Assembly (NCBI GenBank): GCA_013816485.1
Contig: JACDEI010000005.1
Span: forward strand, 62,001-126,000
Direction of reading: 5' to 3'
Length of the DNA: 64,000 nucleotides
Source of the DNA: Planctomycetota bacterium
GTDB lineage: Bacteria; Planctomycetota; UBA11346
This document shows positions 17,276 through 27,325 of the stretch, in pieces (positions within the stretch are counted from its first letter, which is position 1; each line of letters begins with the position of its first letter). The translations under genes were made by a program, and so were the position numbers. Below the pieces are notes generated by a model. The model did no database searches and had not been told where the DNA came from. It was given only the letters and a program-made list of their open reading frames with translations.

Positions 17276-17761
17276 TTATTCTTTGGGCTTGATCTCGTCG
17301 AGGATCGCGGCGCGGGTCTTCTCGTCGTCGACCAGCGACTGGATCTTCTTGCGGAAGGCCGGCACGTTGCCGAGCGGACCCTTCAGCGCGGAGAGCGCCT
17401 CGCGCAACTCGATAAGCTTCTTGAGTTCGGGCACCTGTTTGGCGACCTGCTCGGGCTCGAAATCGCGCATGGTCTTGAACTTCAAAGACACCGGCAGCTC
17501 GGCATCCTTCTCATCGGAGAGGGCGTTCTTCACGTTGGCGGTCAGCTCGACCTTATGGGCCGCGAGCACGTCGTTGAAGTTGTCCTTGTCGACGTTCACC
17601 GCTTTGCGGTTTTCCAGCGGGGTGCTGTCGGCACGCCCGGTGAAATCGCCCATGACGAAGAGCTTGAGCGGCAGCTCTTTCTGTTCCTGGGCGTCGCCGG
17701 TGGCGGCCTTGTAGACGATGTTGACGCGCTCTTTCGGAGCGACGGAGCCGTTGTCAGCCAT
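17276..17761 (-). CDS. tssB: T6SS sheath small subunit TssB (VipA)
   Basis: The protein has 161 residues and matches TssB. It has the N-terminal RVNIVYKA strand, the PLKLFVMGDF motif, and a C-terminal helix beginning with LGNVPAFRKKI. TssB interlocks with TssC to build the sheath and carries the handle strand of each protomer. AAGGAT precedes the ATG. The 171-bp gap to tssM upstream holds no gene. Confidence 0.96.
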   Translation of the reverse strand: MADNGSVAPKERVNIVYKAATGDAQEQKELPLKLFVMGDFTGRADSTPLENRKAVNVDKDNFNDVLAAHKVELTANVKNALSDEKDAELPVSLKFKTMRDFEPEQVAKQVPELKKLIELREALSALKGPLGNVPAFRKKIQSLVDDEKTRAAILDEIKPKE

Positions 17762-17932
17762 GGGATGATCCTTGTCGGTCGGGTCGGGCGGGAGGCGTAG
17801 GCGCTTCGCAGCCTGGTGGTTCGTTGCCTACTATGCCGCGATAGAGGGCGGAAAGCGCCACGGGAATAGCGGTGGGCTCAAAGAGGGTCAAGCCAATTCC
17901 CCATGCAGTGGCGAGCCTAACGGGGCGGTGGC

Positions 17933-20900
17933 TCACGGAACCACCTGCGCGGGCAGATTGAATGGTCCCAACAGCCCGTCGGTCAGCAGGCGTTCACTCT
18001 CGGGCAGGCCGATCTCCAGCACCACCTGGGCGACGTACAGTCGCGCAGCATCACCGAGTTCCCAGGTCAGCAGCACTCCGCCTTGCGGATGCGATACCGG
18101 CTTGCCACTGGCGATCAGGCGCAGGAGCGACCAGGGCTGATCGTTGAACGACACGCTCAGCCGCCGGTCGTCTTCGACGATGATGCTGAGCTGGCTGCTC
18201 GCGGGACCGTCCTGGGTCCACACCAGCCGCGCGCTGCGATCGGGCGTGTCGTAAAGTCCGACGCTGGCGCCGCCCGCGGTCAGACGCATGTCGTTGACGC
18301 CAGCACGTGGGAGGAAACGCACGGTCAGCGGCACTCCCAGCACGTCACCCGGTTCGCCAACGCCGCCAATGCCGCCAATGCCATAGAGCAGGCCCTTGAG
18401 CCGTTGTGCTGATGCCAATGCCTCGCGGGTGGCGGAGGACAACGGCAGCAGCGGGCGCCCAAGCACCGTGATCGCTGCGGTGCGTTCGAGCGCGGAGGCG
18501 ATGCCCCACAAACTGCCGGACTTGGCGCCGAACAAGCGGGCAAAGATCTGCGGATCGAGCTGCTCGCCAGCGATGGCGAAGGGGAAACGTTTGGCGCAGT
18601 CGGCGACGAAGGCGTCGTGGAAACGTTCGCGCCACAGCCGATTGGCATCGTCGCTGAGGGTGTTGACCGCGCAGTGGCGCGCCTGGTCGAGGACTTCAGC
18701 GAATAGGCGGTTGGCCGAACGGAAGAGCACCGGCTGGTCGATCGCGCTCAACGATTTGCTGATGGTCGCCTGCGCGCCGTTCATGGTGTCGGCGAATCTC
18801 TTCAGCGCCTCGCTGTCGAACAGGCGCTGCTGCGGATCCGCGACGCTGAGCGCAACGCAGGCACCTTGTGCGGTCTGGACCGCGGTCAGGCACTGATCAA
18901 GCCACGCCGCGGCCGGCGGTTGGCCCGAGCCGACCACGCCCTGTCCTTGCCAAGCGGCGCGCAGCAGGTGGCGCAGCGGCGATTGTGGGCTGGCGAGGAA
19001 TGCGAGCTTGGCGCTGGCTTGCTCCAGATCACCACATTCGCTGATCGCCGCCCCCTCCACCAGTTTCTGCCATTGCTGCGGGTAGGACGACGGCACGGCA
19101 TTCAGCGCCGTCACCAGCGCCTGGGCATGGTCAAGACGAAGGTGTTGCGCCGCGGCGGTGACGGTTTCGACGTAGAGTTCGCGTTCGAGCTGCTGGCGCG
19201 CACTGCCCAACGCTTGGCGCATGGCACGGGCGACGGACTTGCGCAGTTCCGGGTCCGGTGCGGCCTCCAGGGCGGTCATCACCGCCTGATCGGCCACCAC
19301 AAAGGCGGCCAGCATCTGGTCGAGCGTGGCTGGATCGGCGAGACGGGTACCCGCCGGCTTGGCCGTAGTGTATGCCGCCAGGGTGATCTGGAATGCGCCC
19401 AGCGGCTTAATCGCGGCGTCGAGCCAGTCGAGTTGATCGGTCGGCGCATTGCGGATGTCGTTGCCCCCCAGGCTGATCACCTGGTTGCGCCAGATGGTGG
19501 CGAAGGCTTCGCGGTACGGCGATACCGGTCCACCGAGCACCGCCAGTTGTTCGACCGCGTTGCTGAGATCGGAGAACGGTGTGATACCAAGCTTGAGCGC
19601 CAGCGAGCGCCAAGCGCGCGCATAGTCGCTGACGTACTGGTCGCGCAGCTTGGCGGCGATCTGGGCGGCACTCAGATCGATGCCGAGGTCAGCGAATTTC
19701 TCCGACAGCTTGCTGGCGGACTGCCGCACCGTCAGGTCGACGTAGGTATCCCAACCCGGCTGCGAGTAGAGGCCATTGATCTTGTGGTCGAGCGCGATGA
19801 GCGACACCGCACCACCGGCCACCAGTGATGAAGGACCGATCTCCGGGTACAACCCCGCTCCACCGCGGACGATCTCGACGCTGGCGAGCGGGATCCAGTA
19901 GGCTTCCTTGAGTTCACGGTTGAGCGTGTCGATGAACGGCCGGTCCGGGGACAGCCCCCACTGCGCGAGCGGCAGCGCGGTGAGCGCGAACGCCAGTTGG
20001 CGATTGGCGATTTCCTCGTTGGCGTCGGGCGTGACCGTCGGGGCCTCACCGGTGCCTTCGACGGCACGTGTCCAACGGCCCTGATCGATCAGCAGGCGTT
20101 CGACCACCGTGCGCTCGAGCGGGATGACGCCGCTGAGCATCAGGTGACCGCGGTGCAGATCGTAGAGCAATTCGTAATGGCGCAGGGTCTTGTCGCCCTG
20201 GCGCAGACGCGCCACCAGTTCCGCGCGCAGACGGTCGGCGAAGGGACGTTGCAGCCAGTCGCGCAGACGCTGGACGTAGGCCTTCTGCGCCAGATCAGCG
20301 ACATCCGGACCCATCGCCATGCCGGCACGCAGTGGCAACGGGATGCCAGCGGAACCCGAGATGTCCTGCAAGCGCAGACGCAGACCATCGAGCGCTTTGA
20401 GTCCCGCCGCGCGATCCGCTCCGGCGAGCGCGAACGCCGCCTGCGCCTTCGGCAACTGCGTCAGCGCCGCCGCACCACGACGGTAACCGGCCACCCACCA
20501 GACACACAGGCCGAGACCAAGCACCAGCGATACCGCCGCAAGGATCCCCTGCATGCGACGGTTGCGCGCCACGGCGTGACGGCTCGGCTGGGCCAGCGCG
20601 CGATCCGGCGGCAGCACCTGCGAGAACACCCCTTTGAGGAAGAACGCCCGCTGCTCGCCCGCCGTCAGTGGCGTCGGCGTGGCGACATCGATGGCACGTC
20701 CCAACAGGTTGGCGGTGAGATCCACCGGCGTACCGCTCTGGGCAGCGCTGGTGAAATAGAAACCGCGCAACTGCGCGCTGTCCTGGAACGGATTGGCCCG
20801 CACCAACGGTTCGATGAACAGTCCGAGGCGGCTCTGGAGCAGGGTGAACTGGATGGGGAAGAGCAGGGCGCGCTGCTGTTCGTCGCGGCTGCGTTCCTGC

Positions 20901-21841
20901 GACAACGCTTCGACCCGGCGCGTACGCAGTGCGTCGTAGAGTTTGCGGCACTCGGCGTCGACGCGGTCGCGCACCGAGCCGCGGGCGAACTCTGCCGGAT
21001 CGACGCTGGTGCCCCACACCTGCATGCGGTCTTCAAGCGACGACTGGGCGAAGAACTCGCTGAAACCGTGCAGCAGGTCGCACTTGCTGAACACCAGATA
21101 AACCGGCAGCGATAGTCCGAGGCGGGTGGTCAGTTCATCCAAACGGTCGCGCAACGCCTGCGCATAATCGTCGACCTGATCCTCGCCCAGCGCGAGCAGG
21201 TCGGTGATCGCCACCACCACCACCACGCCGGACAACGGTCGGCTGCGCGGCGAACGTTTCGCCAGCAGTCCGAGGAGCCACGACCATTCGCCCTGACGCG
21301 CCGCTTCGCTGGCATATCCGCCGCTGGTGTCGACGAAGACGCCCTGTTCGGCGAACCAGAAATCGCAGCTACGGGTGCCACCTGCGCCGGCATGCGCGCG
21401 GTACCCCAGGCCGACGTGCGGGAAGTTGAGTCCCGATTCACGCAGTGCTGCGGTCTTGCCCGAGCCGGGCGGACCGAGCATCAGGTACCACGGCAACGCC
21501 TCGAGTGCCGTGCGGCTGAGTTTAGTCCCTTCCATCGCCTGTGCTGCGGCGGCGAATTGGCGATCGAGCGCGTCGAGCGGATTGGCGGAGAGGATCTCAC
21601 CGGCAGGCGCCGACAACACCGCTGCCATGCGACGACGGCGCGACCATGCCGACCAACCGAGCCACGCCGCGTACAACACCCAGGCACCGGCGATGATGAC
21701 GATCAGGTGCAGCCGCCACGGTTTCAGCAACGCGACGCGATCACCCAACAACCAGATCGCCACGCACAGCGCCACGGCGATCAGCAAGCTGATCGGCCCC
21801 TTGGCAATGAAGCGGGCGAAGAAGGCAAGCACAGCCGGCAT
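17933..21841 (-). CDS. tssM: T6SS membrane-complex protein TssM (IcmF), set 1
   Basis: The protein has 1302 residues. Two N-terminal membrane helices (about 15-32 and 43-62) precede a cytoplasmic NTPase-like domain with Walker A GPPGSGKT at 123-130. A third membrane helix lies near 430-453, followed by a large periplasmic region ending in the IcmF C-terminal beta domain that contacts TssJ. TssM spans the envelope and anchors the baseplate with TssL and TssJ. It follows tssL by 15 bp. It is about 180 residues longer than the second TssM at 52444, mostly in the periplasmic part. Confidence 0.95.
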   Translation of the reverse strand: MPAVLAFFARFIAKGPISLLIAVALCVAIWLLGDRVALLKPWRLHLIVIIAGAWVLYAAWLGWSAWSRRRRMAAVLSAPAGEILSANPLDALDRQFAAAAQAMEGTKLSRTALEALPWYLMLGPPGSGKTAALRESGLNFPHVGLGYRAHAGAGGTRSCDFWFAEQGVFVDTSGGYASEAARQGEWSWLLGLLAKRSPRSRPLSGVVVVVAITDLLALGEDQVDDYAQALRDRLDELTTRLGLSLPVYLVFSKCDLLHGFSEFFAQSSLEDRMQVWGTSVDPAEFARGSVRDRVDAECRKLYDALRTRRVEALSQERSRDEQQRALLFPIQFTLLQSRLGLFIEPLVRANPFQDSAQLRGFYFTSAAQSGTPVDLTANLLGRAIDVATPTPLTAGEQRAFFLKGVFSQVLPPDRALAQPSRHAVARNRRMQGILAAVSLVLGLGLCVWWVAGYRRGAAALTQLPKAQAAFALAGADRAAGLKALDGLRLRLQDISGSAGIPLPLRAGMAMGPDVADLAQKAYVQRLRDWLQRPFADRLRAELVARLRQGDKTLRHYELLYDLHRGHLMLSGVIPLERTVVERLLIDQGRWTRAVEGTGEAPTVTPDANEEIANRQLAFALTALPLAQWGLSPDRPFIDTLNRELKEAYWIPLASVEIVRGGAGLYPEIGPSSLVAGGAVSLIALDHKINGLYSQPGWDTYVDLTVRQSASKLSEKFADLGIDLSAAQIAAKLRDQYVSDYARAWRSLALKLGITPFSDLSNAVEQLAVLGGPVSPYREAFATIWRNQVISLGGNDIRNAPTDQLDWLDAAIKPLGAFQITLAAYTTAKPAGTRLADPATLDQMLAAFVVADQAVMTALEAAPDPELRKSVARAMRQALGSARQQLERELYVETVTAAAQHLRLDHAQALVTALNAVPSSYPQQWQKLVEGAAISECGDLEQASAKLAFLASPQSPLRHLLRAAWQGQGVVGSGQPPAAAWLDQCLTAVQTAQGACVALSVADPQQRLFDSEALKRFADTMNGAQATISKSLSAIDQPVLFRSANRLFAEVLDQARHCAVNTLSDDANRLWRERFHDAFVADCAKRFPFAIAGEQLDPQIFARLFGAKSGSLWGIASALERTAAITVLGRPLLPLSSATREALASAQRLKGLLYGIGGIGGVGEPGDVLGVPLTVRFLPRAGVNDMRLTAGGASVGLYDTPDRSARLVWTQDGPASSQLSIIVEDDRRLSVSFNDQPWSLLRLIASGKPVSHPQGGVLLTWELGDAARLYVAQVVLEIGLPESERLLTDGLLGPFNLPAQVVP

Positions 21842-21856
21842 GGTCAGGGCATCCGA

Positions 21857-22567
21857 TCAGGGAAAGGAGGCAGCAGCGGTGGCTGCTGCCTGATAGAGCA
21901 AGATATTCCACACCACCAACAGGACGACCAGCACGGCACCGATCACCAACGGCACGCCCCACACGTGGCGCAACTGATCGCCCGGATGATCGCCGAGCGG
22001 ACGGAGCGCGTGCGGCGACAGGCTCGCGGCCGCCGCGCCACGCCGTGAGCGGATCTCGGCGGCAAGCTGCTCCATGAGCGAACGGCGTTGTTTCTCCGCC
22101 CGCGACGATCCAGCGTAACGCCCGTGGAACCCCAGGCTCAGGCACAGGTAGAAGGCCTCCTGCACATCGACATCGCGGGCACTCTCGCCCCGCCGCGCCG
22201 CTTCCAGCCGGACGTAGAACTCTTCGCCAGCGGAGTTCTCGTTGAAGTAGGTCAATTGCAGCGGCTGATCGGACCAAGTCTTCTTCACCGGATGGGTCGA
22301 GGTCAGCACCAGCTCATCGATGAACGCCACGAGCGCGAACATTGCCAGACGCACCTGGGCGACTTCGTAGCCGGCACGGCGACCATCGGCGTCGAACTCA
22401 CGCAGCAGTTCGTCATAACGCTGGTGGACGCTGCGCACGTCGAGCGACTGCGCCGACGGTGCCTGCACCAGCCACAAGGTGTAGGCGAAACACTTGGCGC
22501 ACAGGTCCGGCAACGCGGTGGCGCCAGTAGCCGGGGCAGCAGCAGCAACGGCCGGGGCAGCATTCAT
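21857..22567 (-). CDS. tssL: T6SS membrane-complex protein TssL (DotU), set 1
   Basis: The protein has 236 residues. A cytoplasmic DotU helical bundle (about residues 20-185) carries the FIDELVL motif and the FNENSAGEEFY and YLCLSLGFHGRY segments. A single C-terminal membrane helix follows near residues 206-226, giving the tail-anchored topology of TssL. There is no peptidoglycan-binding OmpA extension. GGAG precedes the ATG, which starts 3 bp after the tssK stop. Confidence 0.95.
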   Translation of the reverse strand: MNAAPAVAAAAPATGATALPDLCAKCFAYTLWLVQAPSAQSLDVRSVHQRYDELLREFDADGRRAGYEVAQVRLAMFALVAFIDELVLTSTHPVKKTWSDQPLQLTYFNENSAGEEFYVRLEAARRGESARDVDVQEAFYLCLSLGFHGRYAGSSRAEKQRRSLMEQLAAEIRSRRGAAAASLSPHALRPLGDHPGDQLRHVWGVPLVIGAVLVVLLVVWNILLYQAAATAAASFP

Positions 22568-22570
22568 CGC

Positions 22571-23947
22571 TCAGCTCCGCACCATCAGGAACTCAAGGCG
22601 CAGACCCTTGAACTCCGGCGGCAGATGGAAGGCGATGCGCCCGGCGGACTGCACCTCTTTCCATTGTTCACCGACGGCCTGGAGCTTGAAGTAATGCCAG
22701 TCGGGATTGACCGGTAGCTCTGGCGGCGGCGATGGCAGGTGTTGCAGGCCAAGGCCACGCACCGCCTGCGCGACCAGGAAGTCGATCGCATCCGGCGTGG
22801 CGATCTTGGCCTTGAGCGGGACCTCGGCGACGAGTTTCTCCGGACGCACGCTGGCGAACACCGCGAGGTAGAACACCGCCTGATCCTGCTCATCGAGTTG
22901 CGCCGGCACCGCGCCGGTGAACAGGGTCTCCTTCACCTGCGTCAGCGGGATGCGACTGCAACGCACCGGCAGCACGACATTGAGCAGACCCGCGAGTTGT
23001 TCGCCGAGCTGTTCGAAAGTGCCGCTGAGATCGTCATGCACGTAGAGCGGCAGGTCCTTGGGATGACCCTCGGCAGCGAAGGTGTAGAGCGCGCCGGCCA
23101 AACGCGCGAGTTCGATGTACACCCGCTCAGGATGCGTGCCGGGTTGGCTGTGGCAGTGGCGGATCGCCGGGATCGCGAGGTTGATGAGTTGCAGCAGTGC
23201 GAAATTGGCGGTTTCTGACAGCGCAAAGTCAACCACGCCGGAACCGCGGTGGCGGCGCTGCTGCGCCAGATCGCTGCTGCGACCGGACAACATCTCCAAC
23301 GCGCGGCGCACCATCACTTGCAGGCGTGGCGAGGCGGCGAGATGCAGGCACGGCGGGATGTAGCCCGATGACAACACGATGCGGCCGCTTTCACCGCGCT
23401 GGACCTCGGCGATCTTGATCCAGGTGTAGTTGTCGCGCGATTCGCCCTCGAAGAGAATGCGCAGGGTCTTCTTCGCCACCAACAGCTCACGCTCGGTGGA
23501 GGCGTTGTTCTCATCGCGCACCTTGACCGTGGTGGTGCGGTAGCGCGTCGGTGCGCCATCAACCTGGCCGTCGGGACTGGTGGCATTGATGCCTGGGCGC
23601 ACCACGGGAATGGCGAGGTAGAGCGCCACGGCCGAGCGTTTGGCGTCGAAGATCGCGCCCTTGGCGTCGAACAGGGCGGTGAGCTGGCGCGTCGGCGGCA
23701 GATCATCGCGATCCGGGCAGTGGAACGCTAGACCGTCAGGCATCACGCCGGTGCAACGGGTCACCACCACGTCGCCGACCGCCAGAGCGTCTTCGTCGAT
23801 CCTCAGTTCGCTGAAACCCCAGCCGAGCGCCTGCACCGCGCGCAAATGCGCGATCAGGTCCGACGACGCGTGGCGGTCGTGCTGCTGGAAATGGTGCGGG
23901 GTGAGGAACATCCCCTCGCTCCACAAGACTTTCTGCTGGTCGTCCAA
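22571..23947 (-). CDS. tssK: T6SS baseplate protein TssK, set 1
   Basis: The protein has 458 residues and matches TssK (ImpJ/VasE), the trimer that connects the baseplate to the TssL/TssM membrane complex. The VLWSEGMFLTPHHFQQ opening and the LARLAGAL segment are family features. The start is a TTG, supported by a strong GGAGGG ribosome site at normal spacing and by alignment with the opening of the second TssK at 50223. Confidence 0.95.
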   Translation of the reverse strand: MDDQQKVLWSEGMFLTPHHFQQHDRHASSDLIAHLRAVQALGWGFSELRIDEDALAVGDVVVTRCTGVMPDGLAFHCPDRDDLPPTRQLTALFDAKGAIFDAKRSAVALYLAIPVVRPGINATSPDGQVDGAPTRYRTTTVKVRDENNASTERELLVAKKTLRILFEGESRDNYTWIKIAEVQRGESGRIVLSSGYIPPCLHLAASPRLQVMVRRALEMLSGRSSDLAQQRRHRGSGVVDFALSETANFALLQLINLAIPAIRHCHSQPGTHPERVYIELARLAGALYTFAAEGHPKDLPLYVHDDLSGTFEQLGEQLAGLLNVVLPVRCSRIPLTQVKETLFTGAVPAQLDEQDQAVFYLAVFASVRPEKLVAEVPLKAKIATPDAIDFLVAQAVRGLGLQHLPSPPPELPVNPDWHYFKLQAVGEQWKEVQSAGRIAFHLPPEFKGLRLEFLMVRS

Positions 23948-23958
23948 GGATCCCTCCG

Positions 23959-24444
23959 TCAGCGGTCTTTGAGCATCAGTTGGTAGCCGCTCAGTTCGAT
24001 CACGTGATCGTCGAGCTCATCAAGCGCAATGGTGGCGCGCCGTTCATCCTGCTCCCCGCTCTTCGGGTAGAGCGCCATGATGCCGATGAAACGCGTGCCC
24101 GGGGCGACCTCGATCAGCTCATAGCGCAGCGGATCGCCTTCCGGTTTGCCCGGCTGGATCACCACGTGGCGCGGATCAGCCAGGCGATCGGGTCCGAGCG
24201 CCTTACGGTCATCAAGCCACAGGTCGTTGAACGACGCGGCCAGGAAGTTGCTGCGGTCCTTGAGTTCGTAGATGCGCAGCCGCACCGGCAACGACTCGCC
24301 CTGCTCGTTGAGGTTCACCGGCGCGATCGCGCGCACGTTCAGCGGGGAAGGACCGCCACAGCCGGCCAACGACAGGACCAAGCCCACGCCGACCAGCGAC
24401 AGCACGAAGCGACGAAAACGATCGAATGGCGCAACGAATGGCAT
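23959..24444 (-). CDS. tssJ: T6SS outer-membrane lipoprotein TssJ, set 1
   Basis: The protein has 161 residues, with a lipoprotein signal ending in the lipobox LAGC. The mature part is a small beta-sandwich with the RIYELKDRSNF segment and the GTRFIGIMALY motif of TssJ (SciN). It sits in the outer membrane and binds the periplasmic end of TssM. ATG 24444 is preferred because the longer frame from 24516 places 24 polar residues ahead of the signal peptide. It is the first gene of the minus-strand core operon that runs to tssH. Confidence 0.92.
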   Translation of the reverse strand: MPFVAPFDRFRRFVLSLVGVGLVLSLAGCGGPSPLNVRAIAPVNLNEQGESLPVRLRIYELKDRSNFLAASFNDLWLDDRKALGPDRLADPRHVVIQPGKPEGDPLRYELIEVAPGTRFIGIMALYPKSGEQDERRATIALDELDDHVIELSGYQLMLKDR

Positions 24445-24788
24445 GCAGTGCAACGTGTTTCCGGATCTGGAGGCGAAAGTGCCGCACCTTGTAGGTAGGC
24501 CCACCGGAAGCGGCAAGCGCCAACCTGCGCGCTGGATCCCCCTGGCTGCCCGGCCGAGCAGCCGGGTGATGCTCGTTTGAACCGCTTGTCACCCTGGGCC
24601 AGAGATTCCCCTCATCCGACTCATGGCTGACGCCACGGATCGCCAGAGGTGGCTCGTCATTTCGCGGCCTTGTCCCGCATCCGGATGCGGGATGTCTGCG
24701 TCACTCTCTGGAGGCAGATTCCTGGGCGGTTACAGTCGGTCAGTACCTGTGGGCGGCGGGGCATGGCGGGACAACGACACGTCGCTTT
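24445..24788. other. Intergenic region, probable promoter zone of the set-1 T6SS operon
   Basis: This 344-bp stretch lies upstream of tssJ on the minus strand and downstream of the GH30-like gene. No gene is supported in it. A perfect 6-bp stem with extendable ends (24544-24549 with 24558-24563) is the only clear structure; it lacks a T-run. The T6SS operon promoter should be here, but I cannot place -35/-10 boxes with confidence. Confidence 0.4.
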
Positions 24789-26825
24789 CTAGGAGTGCAT
24801 GCGCAGGCCGAGCACCATTCCCATCAGCAGGGCACCGATCGCGGCGGCAACGCCTCCCAGTCCACACGTCGATCCGCTGCCGCTGTCGCTCGACGAACTA
24901 CCGCCTCCTCCCCCACCGGCTGGTGCGGTGGGCACAGCGATGACGACGCCTGGGCTGGCGGCACTGGCATTGTTCGCGGCATCGCTGCTGGTGACGGTGA
25001 TGGTGTGGTTGCCGGCCGACAACGCCGGCGTCACGGTCCAGCTCCAGTGTCCACCTGCGCCGGCCGTGGTGGTGCCGATGAGGACGCCATCGGCGAAGAT
25101 CCTCACCGTCGCGCCGGGTTCGGTGACGCCGGACAACGTCGGTGTCGAGCTGGTGCTGCTGCTGGTGGTCGGCGTAGCTGGTGTGTCTGGTGGCGTGGTG
25201 TCGCTGACTGCGGATGCCGGTTCCAGCAAGGTGATCACCGATTGCGCTGGAACGGTAAGACCGTTCTTGGCGTAGCCGTTGACGAACGACAACGTGCCGT
25301 CCGCGGCATCCCCACGGGTCGCATCGGTGATGCGCTTGGTCCAGGCCTGCGTGCCTGCTGCTGATAAAGCGGGGATCTGCAGATTGATCGCGTCCGTGAA
25401 GGTCTTGAGCGTGGGATTGGCGAACACCAGGACGCGGCGACCATCGGGTCGTTTGAATGCCACCGTTGCGGGATAGATGGTCGCGCTGTAGCCGAAGTCG
25501 TAGGTCTCTCCGCCAGCGTTCCAAAAAAACTCGGTGTCCTGCACCACCGACCCAGGCACGACGGTGGTCGCGAGTTGACGCATCACATACGCCGTGCGCG
25601 TGAGTGCGTGGGTGGTGATGATGTGGGAACCTCCTTCGCCATCGGTGGTCAGCAACGCCTCCGGCATGCCGGCCGTGCCGGCTTTCTCCATCAGGGTGAA
25701 CCACCAGAAGCTGGACAGGTGGCCGCGTTGCATGCGCGTGGCGAAGATCGCGCCCAACCACGCGGCGCTGCGTGGCAGATCGGGATCGAAGTTGGTCATG
25801 CCGCGGCCAGAGAAGGAATACTCTGTCGACCACAACACACCCTGGGATTTCTCGTTCCACACCGCGTCGAAGCCATCGCCGTAACAGTGGATCGCACCGA
25901 CAGCGATGACCGACTGGCCGCCGATCGGCGCGCCGGCGGCGATGAACATCCGTTTGTAGTATTCCTGATCGGCGCCGCCAAAGCCTTGGTAACTGAACTC
26001 CGGCCCCATCAGCTTCGTCGGCACGCCATCGGTAATAAACCGTTGCTTCACCAAGCGCGCGACCGCGCCGTAGGCCTCCGGGGTGTAGGTGCACGATGAA
26101 TAGCTGGCGCCAGTCCCGGAGGTGATGTCCGGCTCGTTCTGCAGCGCCAGGTAGTCCGGCCAGTGACCGGAGAGCGCGTGGAAACGCTGACAGAACTGCG
26201 AGAGGTAGTCGGCGAAGGCCTCGCGTTTGTCATCGCGCAGGCGGTTGGGGGTACGCGTCGCATCGCGCCAGAACTGCGTCACGTCCGTCACCCCTGGCGC
26301 ATGCCACCAGTCGTGGCCTTGGCCATTGCTGATGGTCTCGTCGCCGACGCGCATCCAGTGCGGCGGGCGAAAAACCGAGAAACACAGCTGCACCGCCGGA
26401 TTGCGTGCCTTGGCTTTCTGCGCCATGGTCACTTGGCTGGTGAACTCCTCCAACGCACGGTTGTCGTAGGGGATCTCGTTGCGCGCGCCGTCCTCCTTGA
26501 AACGTGGATCGATATTGAGGCGCAAGTACTGCAGGTTGAACTGTGCGGAACCGAACGCGCGATCGAACACGGCATCGACACCCGCTCCACCGCCATGCGA
26601 CAGGCTGTAGTTCACGTTGTAGCCGGCCCCGTAGCCCATGAAGCAGCCGAAACCGGTGAAGGTCTGCTTGGGCGTGGCGCTGAGATTGATCGTGCCGGCA
26701 TCACCGGCGTGGAGCGATGCCGTGAACAGCCCGAGCAGCAGCGCCAGCACTTGCGCACGCGACCAGCAGGGCGCGCACTGAGGCCGGGATGGAGTGGGCG
26801 GACATCGGGGCGGTTGAGTGGTCAT
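24789..26825 (-). CDS. Secreted GH30-like glycoside hydrolase with Ig-like domain and C-terminal sorting tail
   Basis: The protein has 678 residues. A signal peptide (about residues 20-41) leads into a (beta/alpha)8-type catalytic domain of clan A resembling family GH30. The LALQNEPD motif supplies the likely acid/base Glu231 and VLWSTEYSF supplies the likely nucleophile Glu333. A C-terminal beta domain is followed by a Thr/Ser-Pro linker and a bacterial Ig-like domain (about 560-625). The end is a Gly/Ser-rich spacer, CGLGG, a hydrophobic helix and a short basic tail, like cysteine-containing C-terminal sorting signals. GGAG before ATG 26825 fixes the start. The exact substrate (xylan, glucan or other) cannot be read from the sequence. 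Confidence 0.8.
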   Translation of the reverse strand: MTTQPPRCPPTPSRPQCAPCWSRAQVLALLLGLFTASLHAGDAGTINLSATPKQTFTGFGCFMGYGAGYNVNYSLSHGGGAGVDAVFDRAFGSAQFNLQYLRLNIDPRFKEDGARNEIPYDNRALEEFTSQVTMAQKAKARNPAVQLCFSVFRPPHWMRVGDETISNGQGHDWWHAPGVTDVTQFWRDATRTPNRLRDDKREAFADYLSQFCQRFHALSGHWPDYLALQNEPDITSGTGASYSSCTYTPEAYGAVARLVKQRFITDGVPTKLMGPEFSYQGFGGADQEYYKRMFIAAGAPIGGQSVIAVGAIHCYGDGFDAVWNEKSQGVLWSTEYSFSGRGMTNFDPDLPRSAAWLGAIFATRMQRGHLSSFWWFTLMEKAGTAGMPEALLTTDGEGGSHIITTHALTRTAYVMRQLATTVVPGSVVQDTEFFWNAGGETYDFGYSATIYPATVAFKRPDGRRVLVFANPTLKTFTDAINLQIPALSAAGTQAWTKRITDATRGDAADGTLSFVNGYAKNGLTVPAQSVITLLEPASAVSDTTPPDTPATPTTSSSTSSTPTLSGVTEPGATVRIFADGVLIGTTTAGAGGHWSWTVTPALSAGNHTITVTSSDAANNASAASPGVVIAVPTAPAGGGGGGSSSSDSGSGSTCGLGGVAAAIGALLMGMVLGLRMHS

Positions 26826-27325
26826 GGCGCACTCCAGAGTCGAGTGGGGCCCTTTCCGGGACCACCCAAGCGCCACCGTTGGCGTCGGTGCGCCACGCAC
26901 CTGCGGCGTGTCTGATGCGCGGCGACGCTCAGCGCCGATCGCTGGTCATAATCCACGAACGGTTACCGGATCGCTGAACCACAGCGAAATGCCTGGCGCT
27001 GGTTTCCATGGTTCGGCAGCTGGATTGCCAATGGACTCACGTTGGCTGATGTCGGGGTGGCGCTGTACTTGTAACTCTCACGGAAAATCTGTGCGCGCCC
27101 TTATGAGCGCACAGATTTCAGGCTCGCCAACACCAGGATTCAGTCGGTCAAAATCATGGGTCGTCCTTCAGGGAATCATGCAAAGTGCAGGGTTCGTCCT
27201 GATGCATGCCCTCGTCTTCATGGTGGGGGAAACCGTCCATCTCAGCATTTCGCCTGAGCGCACGAATGGCATGGTCGATGCTCTCAATCCCACGTCAGCC
27301 CAACGTCTTCATTACGAGCTCACCC
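26826..27325. other. 500-bp divergent intergenic region
   Basis: No gene is supported here. It separates the divergent GH30-like gene and the sulfur cassette and should contain both promoters. A perfect 12-bp inverted repeat (27085-27096 with 27107-27118, 10-nt loop) stands about 210 bp before the DsrE-like gene. It lacks a terminator T-run on the plus strand and may be an operator or RNA hairpin. Confidence 0.5.

Noticed and set aside
24544-24563. Terminator of the GH30-like gene
   Set aside because: The stem is only 6 bp, lies more than 200 bp after the stop and has no T-run.
27085-27118. Intrinsic terminator
   Set aside because: The 12-bp stem is perfect but no T-run follows on the plus strand, and it lies upstream of the sulfur genes rather than after a gene.
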